This document shows positions 1 to 8,763 of a stretch of 58,081 nt of DNA, piece after piece. The DNA lies in the NCBI GenBank assembly GCA_030668875.1, contig DAOVER010000021.1, positions 1-58,081 on the forward strand, in the 5' to 3' direction. Below the pieces are notes generated by a model. It was not told the DNA's origin. It saw only the letters and a program-made list of their open reading frames with translations, and made no database searches. Both the position numbers and the translations under genes were made by a program. How positions within the stretch are numbered: position 1 is the first letter of the stretch; each line of letters begins with the position of its first letter. Source of the DNA: Candidatus Heimdallarchaeota archaeon. Lineage in GTDB: Archaea > Asgardarchaeota > Heimdallarchaeia > Heimdallarchaeales > Heimdallarchaeaceae.

Positions 1-1026
1 TCTAGAACCTGGAAGAGCTTTTTCCGAGCTAAACAAGAGTGGAAAAATGATCCTACCTTGTTTTTTGCCATGCCTAGGCCACCTAGCTACAAAAAAAAGG
101 ACGGGGAAGTAGTGGCCATCTTTACCAGTCAGCAGGCGAAGATAGTCAATGGATGGATAGTGTTACCGAAGAAAGTGAAGTACACCTACAAGACACGGTT
201 GACAGCTCAAGCAGAGCTAAGAGAAGTGCGAATCCTCCCTCAAAGAACTCACTATACCCTTGAACTTGTCTATCTGAAGAGTATACCCAATCTCAGGAAA
301 AAGTTGATCAGAAAAGGAGCGATAGATTTAGGGATGGACAACCTTGTCGCTTTCGTGGATAACCTCGGAGGAAGACCGATTGTTATCAAAGACGCAGGGA
401 AAGGGATAAAATCCATAACACAGTATTATTTGAAAGAACAGAAAAAATTACAACTACAGTATAGTCAGCAACAGAGAAAGCAAGTGCAAAAGAAGAAAAG
501 ACTCAAGTATGGTCCAGCTTACTACAAACTCAAAGAAAAGTGGCGAAGGAAGCTAAACGATGCCATCCACAAATTAACCAAGTATCTGGTAGACTTGTGG
601 GTAGACAGAGGGCTCCATGAAGTGGTGATAGGTTACAATGAACTATGGAAACAAGGGGTACATTTCTGGAAAAAAACCACCCAGATGTTCGTCACCATCC
701 CCTTCCTGAAAATCATTGATATACTGAAGTACAAAGGAGCTGAAAAGGGAATCAAAGTGGAAACTATCCCCGAACAATACACTTCTAAGAGCAGTTTCTT
801 GGATAATGAGTTCCCCAAAGAACGGAAAAAGTACAAAGGGAAAAGAATCTACCGAGGGTTGTTCCGTTCTGCTGCAGGTCATTTGATCAATGCTGACGTT
901 AATGCTGCTTACAATATTTTACTCAAAAGCGATCCGAAAGCCTTGCCTAAACGCACGGTGAACTGGGTAGGAGGATACGTGATGTATCCACAGAGAGTGA
1001 GTATAGAGTACCTTCGTTCTACATGA
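1..1026 (+). CDS. tnpB: TnpB-family (IS605 OrfB) RNA-guided nuclease, 5' end outside the window
   Basis: The frame is open from the first base (it begins SRTWKSFFRAKQEW), so the gene enters from the left and a start near base 58 would be artificial. The visible order is an N-terminal WKSFF / PRPPSYKKKDGE segment, a RuvC-like first motif GAIDLGMDN, a helical insert, and a C-terminal motif INADVNAAYNIL carrying the last Asp. The segment that holds a CxxC zinc finger in most TnpBs instead reads YTSKSSFLDNE and has no paired cysteines, as in a known TnpB subgroup. The usual Glu-bearing strand reads VVIGYNELW, with Gly-Tyr-Asn where Glu is expected; the Glu of PEQYTS may substitute (inference). 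No TnpA lies in the visible part. Confidence 0.9.
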   Translation, partial: SRTWKSFFRAKQEWKNDPTLFFAMPRPPSYKKKDGEVVAIFTSQQAKIVNGWIVLPKKVKYTYKTRLTAQAELREVRILPQRTHYTLELVYLKSIPNLRKKLIRKGAIDLGMDNLVAFVDNLGGRPIVIKDAGKGIKSITQYYLKEQKKLQLQYSQQQRKQVQKKKRLKYGPAYYKLKEKWRRKLNDAIHKLTKYLVDLWVDRGLHEVVIGYNELWKQGVHFWKKTTQMFVTIPFLKIIDILKYKGAEKGIKVETIPEQYTSKSSFLDNEFPKERKKYKGKRIYRGLFRSAAGHLINADVNAAYNILLKSDPKALPKRTVNWVGGYVMYPQRVSIEYLRST

Positions 1027-1055
1027 TGACCTCTAAGCACGACATGTACCTAGCT

Positions 1056-1071
1056 TTGTCCAAGAGGACAA
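1056..1071 (+). other. Hairpin behind the truncated tnpB, candidate element right end
   Basis: TTGTCC (1056-1061) and GGACAA (1066-1071) form a perfect 6-bp stem with an AAGA loop, 30 bases after the tnpB stop. IS200/IS605 elements carry subterminal hairpins here, and TnpB guide RNAs usually overlap the 3' end of the gene. The exact end of the element cannot be fixed without a second copy or an empty site. Confidence 0.35.
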
Positions 1072-1112
1072 GAAGACAAATAAACATCATAAATTAATGA
1101 AACTGTTAATTG

Positions 1113-1943
1113 TTAGAGATTAATGTTGGCTTTCCTAAGCCTTCTTTGAATTATTGGTTTGAATATCAGTTTTCTAAGTGCAACTTTTATGTAAAGACAT
1201 TTTTTGAAGTATTTTGCGACCAACTTATATGAATTAATTGTATCCCAAATTGTTGGATGAGCATCTATCTCGTTAACTAATATTTTTCTATATCCTCTTT
1301 TCTTTATATATTGCAATATGTAATTAATCGGTAATACCCCCGATCCAAAAGAGTAGTGTGAATCTTCACCTTCATTACAGTCAGAGAAGTGAATTTCTTC
1401 TAACTCATCAAATGGCATTTTGTCAAGTAGGTCTAGATATGTTTCAGGACCATTTTGAATGTATGAATGAGCTACATCGAATAACCATCCTTTCAGTTGC
1501 TCCCCCAAATCTTTTTTCAATCTATTATAATAGTCCAGAAAATCTTCATCAGTTCGACTCATAACATTTTCTACAACCACAGGAATTTTTAGCTGACTGA
1601 TATTCTTAACTAACGTTTCATATTCTCCTTGATGTTCAACTGGGTGAAATACAGCAACTATGATGTTTAATTTGTCTATATTTTCATTAACTAATTTAAT
1701 AACTCCATCAATCTCCTTCTGTTTCTCAGGAAAAGAAAAATCATATCCATCGATTTCACCGACTGGAAGATGAAATGTTGTTATCATATCACCTACAGCT
1801 TCTATTACGTTAGCAAGATTGTCAAAGTTTACACCTTGTGGATTTAACTCACAAGATTCTATTCCTAAGGTTTTAGCAAATTTGATTAAATGTTCACATC
1901 CTAACCCTTTGTAAGCTTGAATTGTTTGACCGATAAGTACCAT
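1113..1943 (-). CDS. Sugar phosphate isomerase/epimerase-like TIM-barrel protein (xylose isomerase/AP endonuclease 2 superfamily)
   Basis: This 276-residue protein has the pattern of the xylose-isomerase-like TIM barrel. Candidate metal ligands sit at strand ends in the expected order: Glu in VVVENV, Asp/His in FDVAHSY, His in EIHFSD and Glu in VNEID. The family includes sugar isomerases, epimerases and endonuclease IV; the substrate cannot be told from sequence. The basic C-terminal tail (about residues 245-276) extends past the barrel. The gene is divergent from the DDAH-like gene, and the ATG at 1941-1943 lies about 25 bp from a symmetrical TATA sequence, which implies a leaderless transcript. 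Confidence 0.75.
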   Translation of the reverse strand: MVLIGQTIQAYKGLGCEHLIKFAKTLGIESCELNPQGVNFDNLANVIEAVGDMITTFHLPVGEIDGYDFSFPEKQKEIDGVIKLVNENIDKLNIIVAVFHPVEHQGEYETLVKNISQLKIPVVVENVMSRTDEDFLDYYNRLKKDLGEQLKGWLFDVAHSYIQNGPETYLDLLDKMPFDELEEIHFSDCNEGEDSHYSFGSGVLPINYILQYIKKRGYRKILVNEIDAHPTIWDTINSYKLVAKYFKKCLYIKVALRKLIFKPIIQRRLRKANINL

Positions 1944-1961
1944 ACATTTTTCTATTATGAA

Positions 1962-1975
1962 GATATATATAAATT
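1962..1975. promoter_or_regulatory. TATA sequence possibly shared by two divergent genes
   Basis: ATATATATAAATT lies in the 60-bp gap between the TIM-barrel gene (start 1943, minus) and the DDAH-like gene (start about 2004, plus). It is nearly self-complementary. A start site about 25 bp away would fall at about 1943 on the minus strand, exactly at the ATG, and at about 1994 on the plus strand, ten bases before the ATG. One box may therefore serve both directions; this is inference from spacing. Confidence 0.45.
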
Positions 1976-2003
1976 AATCTTATTATTGAAAAACGGTATT
2001 CAC

Positions 2004-2759
2004 ATGATGGTAAAAAGAGCGATAGTACGAGAACCTAGTTTGAGTTATACACAGTGCGTTTCTTCACATCCGCTGCACTATACTGTAAGTCTTGAAAAAG
2101 CAAAACAACAACATAATAATTATTGTGATGCTTTATCGAGCCTTGGACTTGAGTTAATCAAACTGCCTCCAAAGAAAAAATATCCTGATTCTTGCTTTGT
2201 TGAAGATACAGCTGTAGTTTTTGGAAATAAGGTATTCATAACAAGAATGGGGGTTCAAAGTCGTCGTGGTGAAGACAAAGACATAGAAGAAACTTTCGAG
2301 GAGTATTTTACAACCAAAAGAGCAACAGAACCAGCTACTCTTGAAGGGGGAGATGTTTTACATCTTCCTAATAGGTTGATCTGTGGCATAACAAAAAGAA
2401 CAAATGAGCTTGGAACGAAACAAATGGAAGATTGGTTACAAGTTAAAGTAGATACTATAACTAACCCCAAAGTCGTTCATCTCAAAAGTTACATGAAATA
2501 TCTAGGTAATAATAAGATGATTGTTAGTGAAGAATACGTAAATCATCCTCTTCTGAAAGAACTTGACTTAATAGTAATTCCTAAGAAGGAAAGTTATTCA
2601 GTTAATTGTTTATCAATTGGTAGCACAGTAATTATGTCTAATAAATTCAGTTATGCTCAAAATGTTGTAGCTGCAGCAGGGTTTGAAGTCATTTCGCTTG
2701 AAATGAGTGAGTTTGAAAAATGTCAAGGAGCTTTAACCTGTCTCTCGATTCTTTTTTAG
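2004..2759 (+). CDS. DDAH-like amidinohydrolase (dimethylarginine/arginine-type guanidine hydrolase)
   Basis: This 251-residue protein of the pentein fold matches dimethylarginine dimethylaminohydrolase, which hydrolyses guanidino groups to citrulline-type products. Visible family motifs are DSCFVEDTAVV, EGGD, the catalytic-type His159 in VHLKSYMKYL, and Cys246 in the C-terminal LTCLSI. All catalytic landmarks are present, so the enzyme should be active. The physiological substrate in archaea is uncertain; free arginine or a related guanidine is plausible. The start is the first ATG of an ATGATG pair; an in-frame upstream start would overlap the divergent gene and precede the predicted transcription start. 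Confidence 0.82.
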   Translation: MMVKRAIVREPSLSYTQCVSSHPLHYTVSLEKAKQQHNNYCDALSSLGLELIKLPPKKKYPDSCFVEDTAVVFGNKVFITRMGVQSRRGEDKDIEETFEEYFTTKRATEPATLEGGDVLHLPNRLICGITKRTNELGTKQMEDWLQVKVDTITNPKVVHLKSYMKYLGNNKMIVSEEYVNHPLLKELDLIVIPKKESYSVNCLSIGSTVIMSNKFSYAQNVVAAAGFEVISLEMSEFEKCQGALTCLSILF

Positions 2760-2846
2760 GGTTTTTTCATATTTTTATCATAAACAATGTTACCACTGTA
2801 AATGCAAACATCTAAATAGTAAAATCACTATTTTTTTCTGAGTAAA

Positions 2847-3470
2847 ATGTTCTTCAGAAGTATATGGAAAACTGTCATTGGCTTTGTTACGTGTACAATT
2901 GTTGTTCTTCTCTTGATATTGATACTATGGCCAACATTTGACCAACCAGGATTAGTTGCCTTTAATGAAATCATGGTAACAGAACACCCTTCCAGTGGTC
3001 ATTTTGTAGTAGCCCTTCTATCACTCTTAGTTGTGAATATATTTTTACCAATAGATTTACCTGATATTTTTGATGTTGCTAATACTCTTTCTGGTAGCCC
3101 AGTTCCTGATGGTTTCCCTTTTAGTCATACAGGAATGTACATTCTGATTCTTGCAATCTGGCTTATTGGTTCATTTGCTGGGGGTTTAGCTTCTCGAGGA
3201 GGTTTAAACTCTGGAGCTTGGTCAGCTATGCTTTCCTTCGTCTTTCTCGATATAATATTTTCAATTATGGTTGATGCTATGGAGATATCCATAGCTGGCT
3301 TTGCTGGATCGTTCTTTGTAGTATTCTTCTTTACACTAGTCGTTGGTTCATTCATCTTTATACCAGTAGTTGGTCTAGCAGGAGGAATAGCGGGAGGTAT
3401 TTTAGGTAAAATGTTATTCCGGAAAGACAAAGACAAAAGTAGCAAAGATTCTAGTAATGGTGATAAGTAA
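2847..3470 (+). CDS. Polytopic membrane protein of unknown function
   Basis: I do not recognise this 207-residue protein. It has about five hydrophobic segments: residues 5-30, about 52-70, about 97-115, a pair at about 120-165, and about 170-192 with a glycine-rich stretch (GLAGGIAGGILG). It ends in a short charged tail rich in Lys, Asp and Ser. The ATG is about 30 bases behind an AT-rich box, so the transcript is probably almost leaderless. It is codirectional with rfcL, with an 86-bp gap that holds the rfcL promoter, so it need not be cotranscribed. Confidence 0.6.
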   Translation: MFFRSIWKTVIGFVTCTIVVLLLILILWPTFDQPGLVAFNEIMVTEHPSSGHFVVALLSLLVVNIFLPIDLPDIFDVANTLSGSPVPDGFPFSHTGMYILILAIWLIGSFAGGLASRGGLNSGAWSAMLSFVFLDIIFSIMVDAMEISIAGFAGSFFVVFFFTLVVGSFIFIPVVGLAGGIAGGILGKMLFRKDKDKSSKDSSNGDK

Positions 3471-3504
3471 TAATTTTTGTTAAGAGAAAAACACTTTTTT
3501 TTTC

Positions 3505-3530
3505 CGCTTAAGCGTATGTTTTTTATATTA
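3505..3530 (+). promoter_or_regulatory. rfcL promoter with adjacent 10-bp palindrome
   Basis: A perfect palindrome CGCTTAAGCG (3505-3514) sits just upstream of the TATA-like TTTTTATATTA (about 3519-3530), in the BRE position. The ATG at 3557 is about 30 bases past the box, which predicts a leader of a few nucleotides. The palindrome could bind a dimeric regulator; that is inference. Confidence 0.45.
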
Positions 3531-3556
3531 AAATATAGAATTCATAACTGACTAGG

Positions 3557-5035
3557 ATGGCTTCTCAAACCAACATTCAGGCAATACCTTTGGTAGAAAA
3601 GTACCGACCAGGGGTTTTTGAAGATTTTATTGGAAACTCAACCCTAGTTCAGGAAATTGAAGACTGGTTAATCACATGGAACAACCAAAAAAAGAAGGTT
3701 GTTCTGATTGCGGGTCCTGCTGGCGTAGGTAAAACGAGTGTTGTATATTATTTAATCAACAAGTACAATTACGAGTTTGTAGAAGTCAATGCGAGTGATA
3801 AGAGAAACAAAGCTGCTGTAGAACGACTAATTGGTCTATCTTCTACTGAAGGAACTGTGCTTCAAGGTGCCAGGGTTCGGAAATTAATTTTAGTGGATGA
3901 GGCAGATGGGCTTTTTGGAAACGAAGATCGTGGTGGAGGACCAGCACTAGCAAAAGCTATAGAAAAAGCTAAAATTCCAATAATTTGCACAGCAAATGAT
4001 CCTTCAGCAAAATCTTTGAAAGCTGCAAAAAGAAAAATGAAAGTTATAATGTTTAAAAGTCTCACAGAGCAAGAAATATTGACATTACTACAAAAGATTG
4101 TAGAAAAAGAGAATCTTGACATAGGTGAAAAAATACTAGTTGCGATTACAAAAAACTCTGGTGGAGATGCGCGATCTGCGATAAATGATTTAGAAGGTGC
4201 TGTTTTTGGTACAAAGGATTTAGAGGTGATTTTTTCACCAAGAAATCAGAAACACAGTCTGGATGCAGCTTTAACAAATATCTTCTCTGCTAAAGATTAT
4301 GGAGAAGCAAAACGTGCTCTTGATGGGGTTGATGTAGATTATAGAGAACTGTTAATCTATGTTTATGAACATGCTTGGAAGCAAGCAGCAAATCCTATTG
4401 AACTTTTCAACATTTATGAGTTAATTGCTGAAGCTGATATATACTTGCAACAGTGCTATATCAAACAAAATTGGATTTTCTTGAAGTATTTCTTTATACT
4501 GATATCTTCCGTTAATCTTGTAAAACAATCGCCTTTCAAATATACGAAATTTAGTTTTCCAAGTTATTGGGCTTTAATGGGAAGATTAAGAGGAAAGACT
4601 GCAAAAATGAAGCAACTAGCAATTAAGAGTACAAAAGCACTTCACTGCTCTACAAGAGTATTCATTAAGGATATTTATCCCTATCTGAAGATTATTTTTA
4701 ATACAGACGCTACTATGGCTGCAGGGATTGCTGTTTGGTTACAATACATTGAAGAAGATGTAGACTTCCTAACTAATGGCACTTCAAAAATGACAAGACA
4801 AATTATGACGCTTTTTGAAGAAGCATACATACAGATTACTGAATCTAGATTAGAACAAGCGAAAGATATTGAAATAGATTTGATGTTTTTTGCTAACATG
4901 GATAGATCGAAAAAGAAGAAATCTACAAAGACTGTTCAAGAAGACGTTCGAGAAGATGTTCAAGAAGATAATCGAACAAAAGGCACTAAAAAGAAAGCCT
5001 CACAAACTTCACTAGATACTTTTTTGGAAAAATAG
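3557..5035 (+). CDS. rfcL: Replication factor C large subunit (clamp loader)
   Basis: This 492-residue AAA+ clamp-loader subunit loads PCNA onto primer-template DNA together with RfcS. It shows the N-terminal PLVEKYRP box, Walker A AGPAGVGKTS (about residues 51-60), Walker B LVDEAD, sensor 1 CTAND, and the sensor 2 region GGDARSAINDL. A helical collar follows. A low-complexity charged stretch (about 450-478), with repeats of QEDVREDVQED type, tethers a terminal PIP box QTSLDTFL that should bind PCNA. Length and order fit archaeal RfcL. RfcS is not in the window. Confidence 0.96.
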   Translation: MASQTNIQAIPLVEKYRPGVFEDFIGNSTLVQEIEDWLITWNNQKKKVVLIAGPAGVGKTSVVYYLINKYNYEFVEVNASDKRNKAAVERLIGLSSTEGTVLQGARVRKLILVDEADGLFGNEDRGGGPALAKAIEKAKIPIICTANDPSAKSLKAAKRKMKVIMFKSLTEQEILTLLQKIVEKENLDIGEKILVAITKNSGGDARSAINDLEGAVFGTKDLEVIFSPRNQKHSLDAALTNIFSAKDYGEAKRALDGVDVDYRELLIYVYEHAWKQAANPIELFNIYELIAEADIYLQQCYIKQNWIFLKYFFILISSVNLVKQSPFKYTKFSFPSYWALMGRLRGKTAKMKQLAIKSTKALHCSTRVFIKDIYPYLKIIFNTDATMAAGIAVWLQYIEEDVDFLTNGTSKMTRQIMTLFEEAYIQITESRLEQAKDIEIDLMFFANMDRSKKKKSTKTVQEDVREDVQEDNRTKGTKKKASQTSLDTFLEK

Positions 5036-5045
5036 TTCTGGTTGA

Positions 5046-5375
5046 CTAATCATCCATTTCCTCTTGTGCCTTTGTAAACTGTTCTCCTAAAGGAAATACC
5101 ATGCCTGCGGAGAGAAGAAATTGTAACATTTTCTTGAAATTCGATACTCTATATGTGTCAGAACCCATCTTTTTACGAACCATTCTATTGTCAATCAAAT
5201 ATTCTATACACCTAGAAACATCACCACCACTTATACCTGTAACCTCAATGAGCTCTTCTAAGTCCATTCCCTCCTCATATAGACTCAAAGATACTGCAAT
5301 CACCCCAACATTAACCCTGTCTATGACATCGATGGGTAAGTCGACATCATCTTTCTCACTATCTTGATTCATCAT
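5046..5375 (-). CDS. Small winged-helix protein
   Basis: This protein of about 109 residues has a helix-turn-helix pattern, DLEELIEVTGISGGDVSRCIEYLIDNRMVRKK, followed by a wing-like segment. It resembles small archaeal winged-helix regulators without a clear family. I chose ATG 5373-5375, which follows a GGCGGT ribosome binding sequence; an upstream TTG at 5384 is less likely. The start overlaps the end of the phosphoribosyltransferase gene by 17 bp, so the two are probably translationally coupled. The link suggests a role near nucleotide salvage, but that is inference. Confidence 0.65.
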   Translation of the reverse strand: MMNQDSEKDDVDLPIDVIDRVNVGVIAVSLSLYEEGMDLEELIEVTGISGGDVSRCIEYLIDNRMVRKKMGSDTYRVSNFKKMLQFLLSAGMVFPLGEQFTKAQEEMDD

Positions 5376-5976
5376 TACCGCCAATTTTATTTTTTTCTTG
5401 GGTAAGAATAATAGAGAAATAAGTTTCCACTAATGGAGAGGGGATTCCAATATCCTTTAGTTTTTTGCTGATATCTTTAACAGACATGCTATCTCGGAGC
5501 TGATTATATTGAAAAGCTACAAATTCTCCATATTCCCATGGATAAACAATCCATGATTGAGTTTCCTTAATGAAGTAATCTGGCATAATAATACTATGCT
5601 TTTTGTAATATAATGTTGCAGAACTTATTTCTTTAGGATCCTTTAATCTTATGTGTTCAATGGCAGCTCTAAGACTTTTTCCAGAGTCAGCTACATCATC
5701 AACAATCAAAACAATCTTTCCTTCAACGTTTTCTGATATCTCTTGAGTGATGATAGGCTCTTCTGATGCTCTGGCAGTATTATCGTAAAACTCAATTTTA
5801 ATATTGGCTGTTCTCCGATTACCAAAAAAATCTGCAATTAAACGAGCAGGGATCCACCCTCCCCTAGCAATTCCAACAATAATATCTGGAAAGTAATTCT
5901 CCTCAACCATTTTTTCAAATAAGTAAAAAGTCATCTGATAAGCTTGATCCCATGAAACTATTTCGTAATCGGACAT
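5359..5976 (-). CDS. Phosphoribosyltransferase (purine PRT-like)
   Basis: This type I phosphoribosyltransferase has the PRPP loop VLIVDDVADSGKSL, the family hallmark, and an upstream IIVGIARGGWIPARL loop. Archaeal homologues of this shape transfer phosphoribose to hypoxanthine, guanine or xanthine; the base cannot be read from sequence. I chose the ATG at 5976, preceded by GGGG, giving 205 residues and the start MSDYEIVSWDQ. A GTG at 6048 would add 24 residues, but a TATA box at about 6056-6069 predicts transcription starting downstream of that GTG. It overlaps the following winged-helix gene. Confidence 0.83.
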   Translation of the reverse strand: MSDYEIVSWDQAYQMTFYLFEKMVEENYFPDIIVGIARGGWIPARLIADFFGNRRTANIKIEFYDNTARASEEPIITQEISENVEGKIVLIVDDVADSGKSLRAAIEHIRLKDPKEISSATLYYKKHSIIMPDYFIKETQSWIVYPWEYGEFVAFQYNQLRDSMSVKDISKKLKDIGIPSPLVETYFSIILTQEKNKIGGNDESR

Positions 5977-6097
5977 AAATCCCCACAAATCCAAAAACAT
6001 TTTCTTGTTAAAAAAGATTCTTACTGTATCGGCATATGACCTATTCACAAACTTATTATTTTATATAGTCAAACTTGAATATTAAAGGTGAGTAATT

Positions 6098-8341
6098 ATG
6101 TCCTTTATTGAAAGATTAGAATTAACACAGGAAGAAAAACAAATTTATCAACTTCTTCTGGGATGTGGGCAGTTAACCTCTTTTGAAGCTGCTCAATTTA
6201 GTAACTTACATCTATCGAAGGTAAGTGTTGCTCTAGATGCCCTGATAAGTAAAGGTGCTATCGGAGTTTCTGAAGGATACATTAACAAATATTATGTTAA
6301 AATCCCATTAGAATACTTAGCTGAAACCAGTGAGAAATTGAGTTCTGATATTAAGACAAATCTTAATGAAACAACTAATTTTATACAAAGTAAGAAAGAA
6401 AGTTTCAATCAGTTAAGAGAAAATCTTACTAGACAGTTAGAAGAGGACGCAGATCAAAAGAAAACGACAATTGATAGTTCACTTACTGAAACCCATTCAT
6501 CTTTAAATGCATCAAATCAGCAGAAGAAACAAGCACTAGCAGAAAAATCTACAGCTTTAATCTCTAGATTAAATGCGTTAGGAGAAGAAAAGAAAGTAGA
6601 GATTAATACAATTATTAATGAATACTTTAGTGAGAATGTGAATAACCTAAATCAAGCTAAAACTACACTGAATACTGTAGTAGGAAATATAAAACAACAA
6701 ACTGAAGAATCTGTCTCAGCCTCAAACAATCAAATAACTCAACTTTCACAAGATTCTATTAATACGATCCAATCTGTTTCCGAGTTATTACAACCAAAGC
6801 TTGACGAATTACATCAGAAATACTTGTCTGAAGTTAACGAATTGATACTGTTAATAGAACAAAGAATTGAAGTTTCCAAATTGGATGTTAGAGCTTTCAA
6901 TAGAACACAATCAGAAAAATATCTCGGATATTCTTCGGAAATAACTAGAAATGCTGAAAAGAATATAGATTCTGTTTCTGAAGCTGTTTCAACAAATCTT
7001 CAAGATTTGGGTGTATCATTAGACTTGATACTCAACCAAAAAGTAGAGGAACTTTCATTAAATGTTCAAGAAACTGTTAACTCACTTAATGAGAAAATTG
7101 AAAACATTAAAGCTACTCTTGTAAGTGAACTACAACAACAAAAGAACACAACTATTTCTGCAACAGTTTCACAGATTAAAGAGAGCATGACTCTAAAATA
7201 CACTGATCTTCAGAACAATGAACAAAACCAGAGAAACAATCTAGTGAGTGAGAGAGATATGTTTATGCAAAAGTTGGAAGGTCATTATAACGAGACAATT
7301 CAAAATTATAATGAAAAATTCAGTGAAGTTAAGATAGGAGCAACTGAAAGATTTACTTCATTCAACGAAGAATTTTCAGAAAAGTTCAATGAGATTTCGA
7401 CTAATGTTGTTGCGAATTTGAATAGTAACATTCAATCTTTTCGTACACTATCTGAACAACTCAACTCAGTTTTTTCAGACTCATATGTTGCTGGTTCTAA
7501 CCAATTAAAAGAAAAATGGTCAGATTTGGTTAGCAAAGCAGAAACATTGGTTCAAGAAAGTGAAACAGCTATTACACAGCACTTTCAAGAAGTTTCAAAC
7601 TTGGTTCAAACAACCACTTCTTCATTTACAGAAGAGTTAAACAGCTTTTTACAGCAATCACTAGATTCAGCTGTAGGCACTGTCGGTAAAATGGCAAATG
7701 CATCCAAAGCAAATATAGACGAAGGCAAGCAATTGCTTGCGGGTAGTCTTAATTCAGAAGTAGAGGATTCAGTTAAATTTATCGGAGATAATAACAATAA
7801 GATGTCAGACACAGCAAACTACCTTCTGGGTATGACTTTGAAACTGAAGAACGATTTCAGGACTCTTGAAGCTACTTCAAAAGAAACTACCATTCCCCCT
7901 GTTCAAACAACATCTATTGTTGGTCTAGAAGCTGTTAAAGAGAACATTGCTCGAATTGTTAAGGACACTAAACGAGGCGTTACAATCTTGTCTCCACTCA
8001 AGGAATACATCCCCTTAGATGCAATTAAATTGCTACCAACAACAGCTAAGGCTACTCTTGTAACAAAACTGGATGAGATTGCAGATGGTGATTGGATTTC
8101 TTCAGCGATGGAATCTCAAGCTAATGTTGAAATAAGAAGGTTCAGAGATACTGGAACGGGTGTTGAACTGCCAAGATTCATTGGTGTTGAGAGAGAAAAT
8201 GAAGAAGTTCTTATTGCAGCACAAGATGAAGCTACAGGAGAAGTTGTGGGAATCTTGAGTAGGTCTACTTATTTTGCAAAACTTGTTTCATACATAGTTA
8301 TTGCTGACTTTGCAAGAGGAAGATCATCTCAAATAAAATAA
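6098..8341 (+). CDS. Long coiled-coil protein with N-terminal winged helix and C-terminal TrmB-like domain
   Basis: This 747-residue protein has three parts. Residues 1 to about 75 are a TrmB-type winged helix (LTQEEKQIYQLLLGCGQLTSFEAAQF, then a recognition helix and wing). Residues about 80-600 are almost continuous helix, rich in Gln, Asn, Ser, Glu and Thr and nearly free of Pro, Cys and Trp. Residues about 610-747 are a globular domain with VTILSPLKEYIPLDAIKLLP and a strand-rich region, like the effector end of TrmB regulators. The long rod between a DNA-binding head and a sensor-like tail is unusual. It has a GGTGAG ribosome binding sequence 7 bases before the ATG and no membrane segment. 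A chromatin-organising or bridging role is inference. Confidence 0.8.
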   Translation: MSFIERLELTQEEKQIYQLLLGCGQLTSFEAAQFSNLHLSKVSVALDALISKGAIGVSEGYINKYYVKIPLEYLAETSEKLSSDIKTNLNETTNFIQSKKESFNQLRENLTRQLEEDADQKKTTIDSSLTETHSSLNASNQQKKQALAEKSTALISRLNALGEEKKVEINTIINEYFSENVNNLNQAKTTLNTVVGNIKQQTEESVSASNNQITQLSQDSINTIQSVSELLQPKLDELHQKYLSEVNELILLIEQRIEVSKLDVRAFNRTQSEKYLGYSSEITRNAEKNIDSVSEAVSTNLQDLGVSLDLILNQKVEELSLNVQETVNSLNEKIENIKATLVSELQQQKNTTISATVSQIKESMTLKYTDLQNNEQNQRNNLVSERDMFMQKLEGHYNETIQNYNEKFSEVKIGATERFTSFNEEFSEKFNEISTNVVANLNSNIQSFRTLSEQLNSVFSDSYVAGSNQLKEKWSDLVSKAETLVQESETAITQHFQEVSNLVQTTTSSFTEELNSFLQQSLDSAVGTVGKMANASKANIDEGKQLLAGSLNSEVEDSVKFIGDNNNKMSDTANYLLGMTLKLKNDFRTLEATSKETTIPPVQTTSIVGLEAVKENIARIVKDTKRGVTILSPLKEYIPLDAIKLLPTTAKATLVTKLDEIADGDWISSAMESQANVEIRRFRDTGTGVELPRFIGVERENEEVLIAAQDEATGEVVGILSRSTYFAKLVSYIVIADFARGRSSQIK

Positions 8342-8447
8342 ATGAAACCTCTCTCTTTTTTCTTTCTTTTTTCCTAAATTTGAACAAATTGTGATAGAAA
8401 TGAGAATCGCATAGAGATTGAGAAGACTTTAAAAAGGTGCTCAAAAA

Positions 8448-8654
8448 ATGGGATTCAAAAATATTAGGTGTAAAAGAAAAATGCCAACCGTAGTAGACGC
8501 TGAATGTTGTATAGCTTGTGGAGCTTGTGTAGATATTTGTCCCGAAAATGTTTATGATCTAAAGGATGTTGCAGTTACGACAAGAAAAGAAGATTGTACA
8601 GATTGTGGTTTGTGTATAGACGAATGTCCAAATGAATGTATAGATTTTGAGTAG
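8448..8654 (+). CDS. Ferredoxin, two [4Fe-4S] clusters
   Basis: This 68-residue protein has two complete cluster motifs, CIACGACVDICP and CTDCGLCIDECP (both CxxCxxCxxxCP), typical of bacterial-type 2[4Fe-4S] ferredoxins that carry low-potential electrons. The ATG follows AAAGGTG with an 8-base spacer. The first 11 residues (GFKNIRCKRK) are basic and include an extra Cys not in the cluster pattern; an internal ATG at codon 12 is possible. It stands alone between T-rich tracts and its redox partner is not evident nearby. Confidence 0.93.
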   Translation: MGFKNIRCKRKMPTVVDAECCIACGACVDICPENVYDLKDVAVTTRKEDCTDCGLCIDECPNECIDFE

Positions 8655-8735
8655 TACTTTCTACTAGTTCCATCTTTTTCATTTTTACTATTTTCTATTT
8701 TACAAAGTTTTTATCTTTTTTACCTACATATTTAT
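8655..8735 (+). terminator. T-rich termination tract behind the ferredoxin gene
   Basis: The gap holds a series of T runs (CTTTTTCATTTTTAC, CTATTTTAC, GTTTTTATC, CTTTTTTACC) on the coding strand. Oligo-T stretches without a strong hairpin are the usual archaeal termination signal. Confidence 0.5.
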
Positions 8736-8763
8736 TTATTGTATTCTGATTGTTCAATTAGTC

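Noticed and set aside
633..882. Antisense frames inside the first tnpB
   Set aside because: They are shadows of the strongly supported tnpB frame.
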